Origin: JBBQIY01 sp964618405
GTDB lineage: Bacteria > Verrucomicrobiota > Kiritimatiellia > RFP12 > UBA3636
Length of the DNA: 5,214 nt
NCBI GenBank assembly: GCA_964618405.1
Contig: CAZUAY010000282.1
Location: 1-5,214 of the forward strand
Direction of reading: 5' to 3'
Shown here: positions 5,080-5,214 of the stretch, in pieces
Numbering within the stretch: position 1 is the stretch's first letter
Layout of the letters: each line of letters opens with the position of its first letter
Made by a program: the position numbers and the translations under genes
The notes under the pieces: generated by a model
Told to the model about the DNA's origin: nothing
Databases searched by the model: none
Seen by the model: only the letters and a program-made list of their open reading frames with translations

Positions 5080-5214
5080 ATTTTTTTAAAAAAGAGACAG
5101 ACTTCTAAAAGACTCCTAGACACTGCGCACTTCTCTTTCTCCTTCTGTGTTTTTCAGTGTTGCTTTTCGTGGACAAAATTTCAGAGAGGGATTAACCACG
5201 GAAGGGATTTACAT

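Larger units (their letters stand above)
4794..5214. other. Non-coding, repeat-rich right flank
   Basis: I see no credible gene, tRNA or rRNA in this stretch. It contains the heptamer array, a possible terminator, an 8-bp duplication, a compound palindrome, a T7A6 self-complementary run at 5081-5093, and a CCACGGAAGG motif at 5196-5205. That 10-mer is repeated exactly at 137-146 in the left flank. The degenerate CACGGA-type spacer sequence resembles dispersed repeats I recall from Verrucomicrobiota/Planctomycetota-type genomes, which is a weak pointer to the host. Confidence 0.5.

Overview
The window holds a compact, plus-strand restriction-modification (R-M) operon at about 605-4685. It has four tightly overlapping genes: a small Cro/C1-type HTH regulator, a first C5-cytosine DNA methyltransferase (M1), a putative restriction endonuclease ending in a DUF3883/NO VEIN C-terminal domain with PD-(D/E)XK-like residues (R), and a second, unrelated-looking C5-cytosine methyltransferase with an unrecognised C-terminal extension of about 160 residues (M2). 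The neighbouring pairs overlap by 11, 8 and 13 bases, so the genes are almost certainly co-transcribed and translationally coupled. A candidate promoter at 545-573 overlaps an inverted repeat, which fits autoregulation by the HTH protein.

The operon appears to sit in the footprint of an older locus. At 385-516 there is an intact-looking N-terminus of a site-specific DNA methyltransferase of the type III Mod kind. It stops abruptly after about 44 codons, where the base composition turns from GC-richer to AT-richer. Directly after the M2 stop codon the composition turns back, and a 35-codon 3' end of an unidentified gene follows at 4686-4793. The simplest reading is that the operon replaced most of an older locus, possibly a type III R-M locus, and did not merely insert into one gene.

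The left flank (1-384) has no gene I can name. It holds a perfect GNRA-looped hairpin (15-34), a nested inverted repeat (294-370) and a minus-strand frame broken by two stop codons that may be a decayed gene. The right flank (4794-5214) is non-coding as far as I can see. It holds 7-bp and 8-bp tandem repeats, a possible terminator, a compound palindrome (5030-5079) and a short CCACGGAAGG motif that also occurs in the left flank.

The window looks like chromosomal DNA of an environmental bacterium. The repeat-rich spacers, with CACGGA-type and GAATTA-type degenerate repeats, resemble what I recall from Verrucomicrobiota/Planctomycetota-type and related genomes. That assignment is a weak inference. 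The AT-richer operon was probably acquired horizontally.

How the genes would work together: M1 and M2 would methylate cytosines in different target contexts, R would cleave unmethylated DNA, and the HTH protein would tune expression. Two different C5 methyltransferases around one nuclease fit a type II (possibly IIS) system that recognises an asymmetric site, with one enzyme per strand. The recognition sequence cannot be read from this window.
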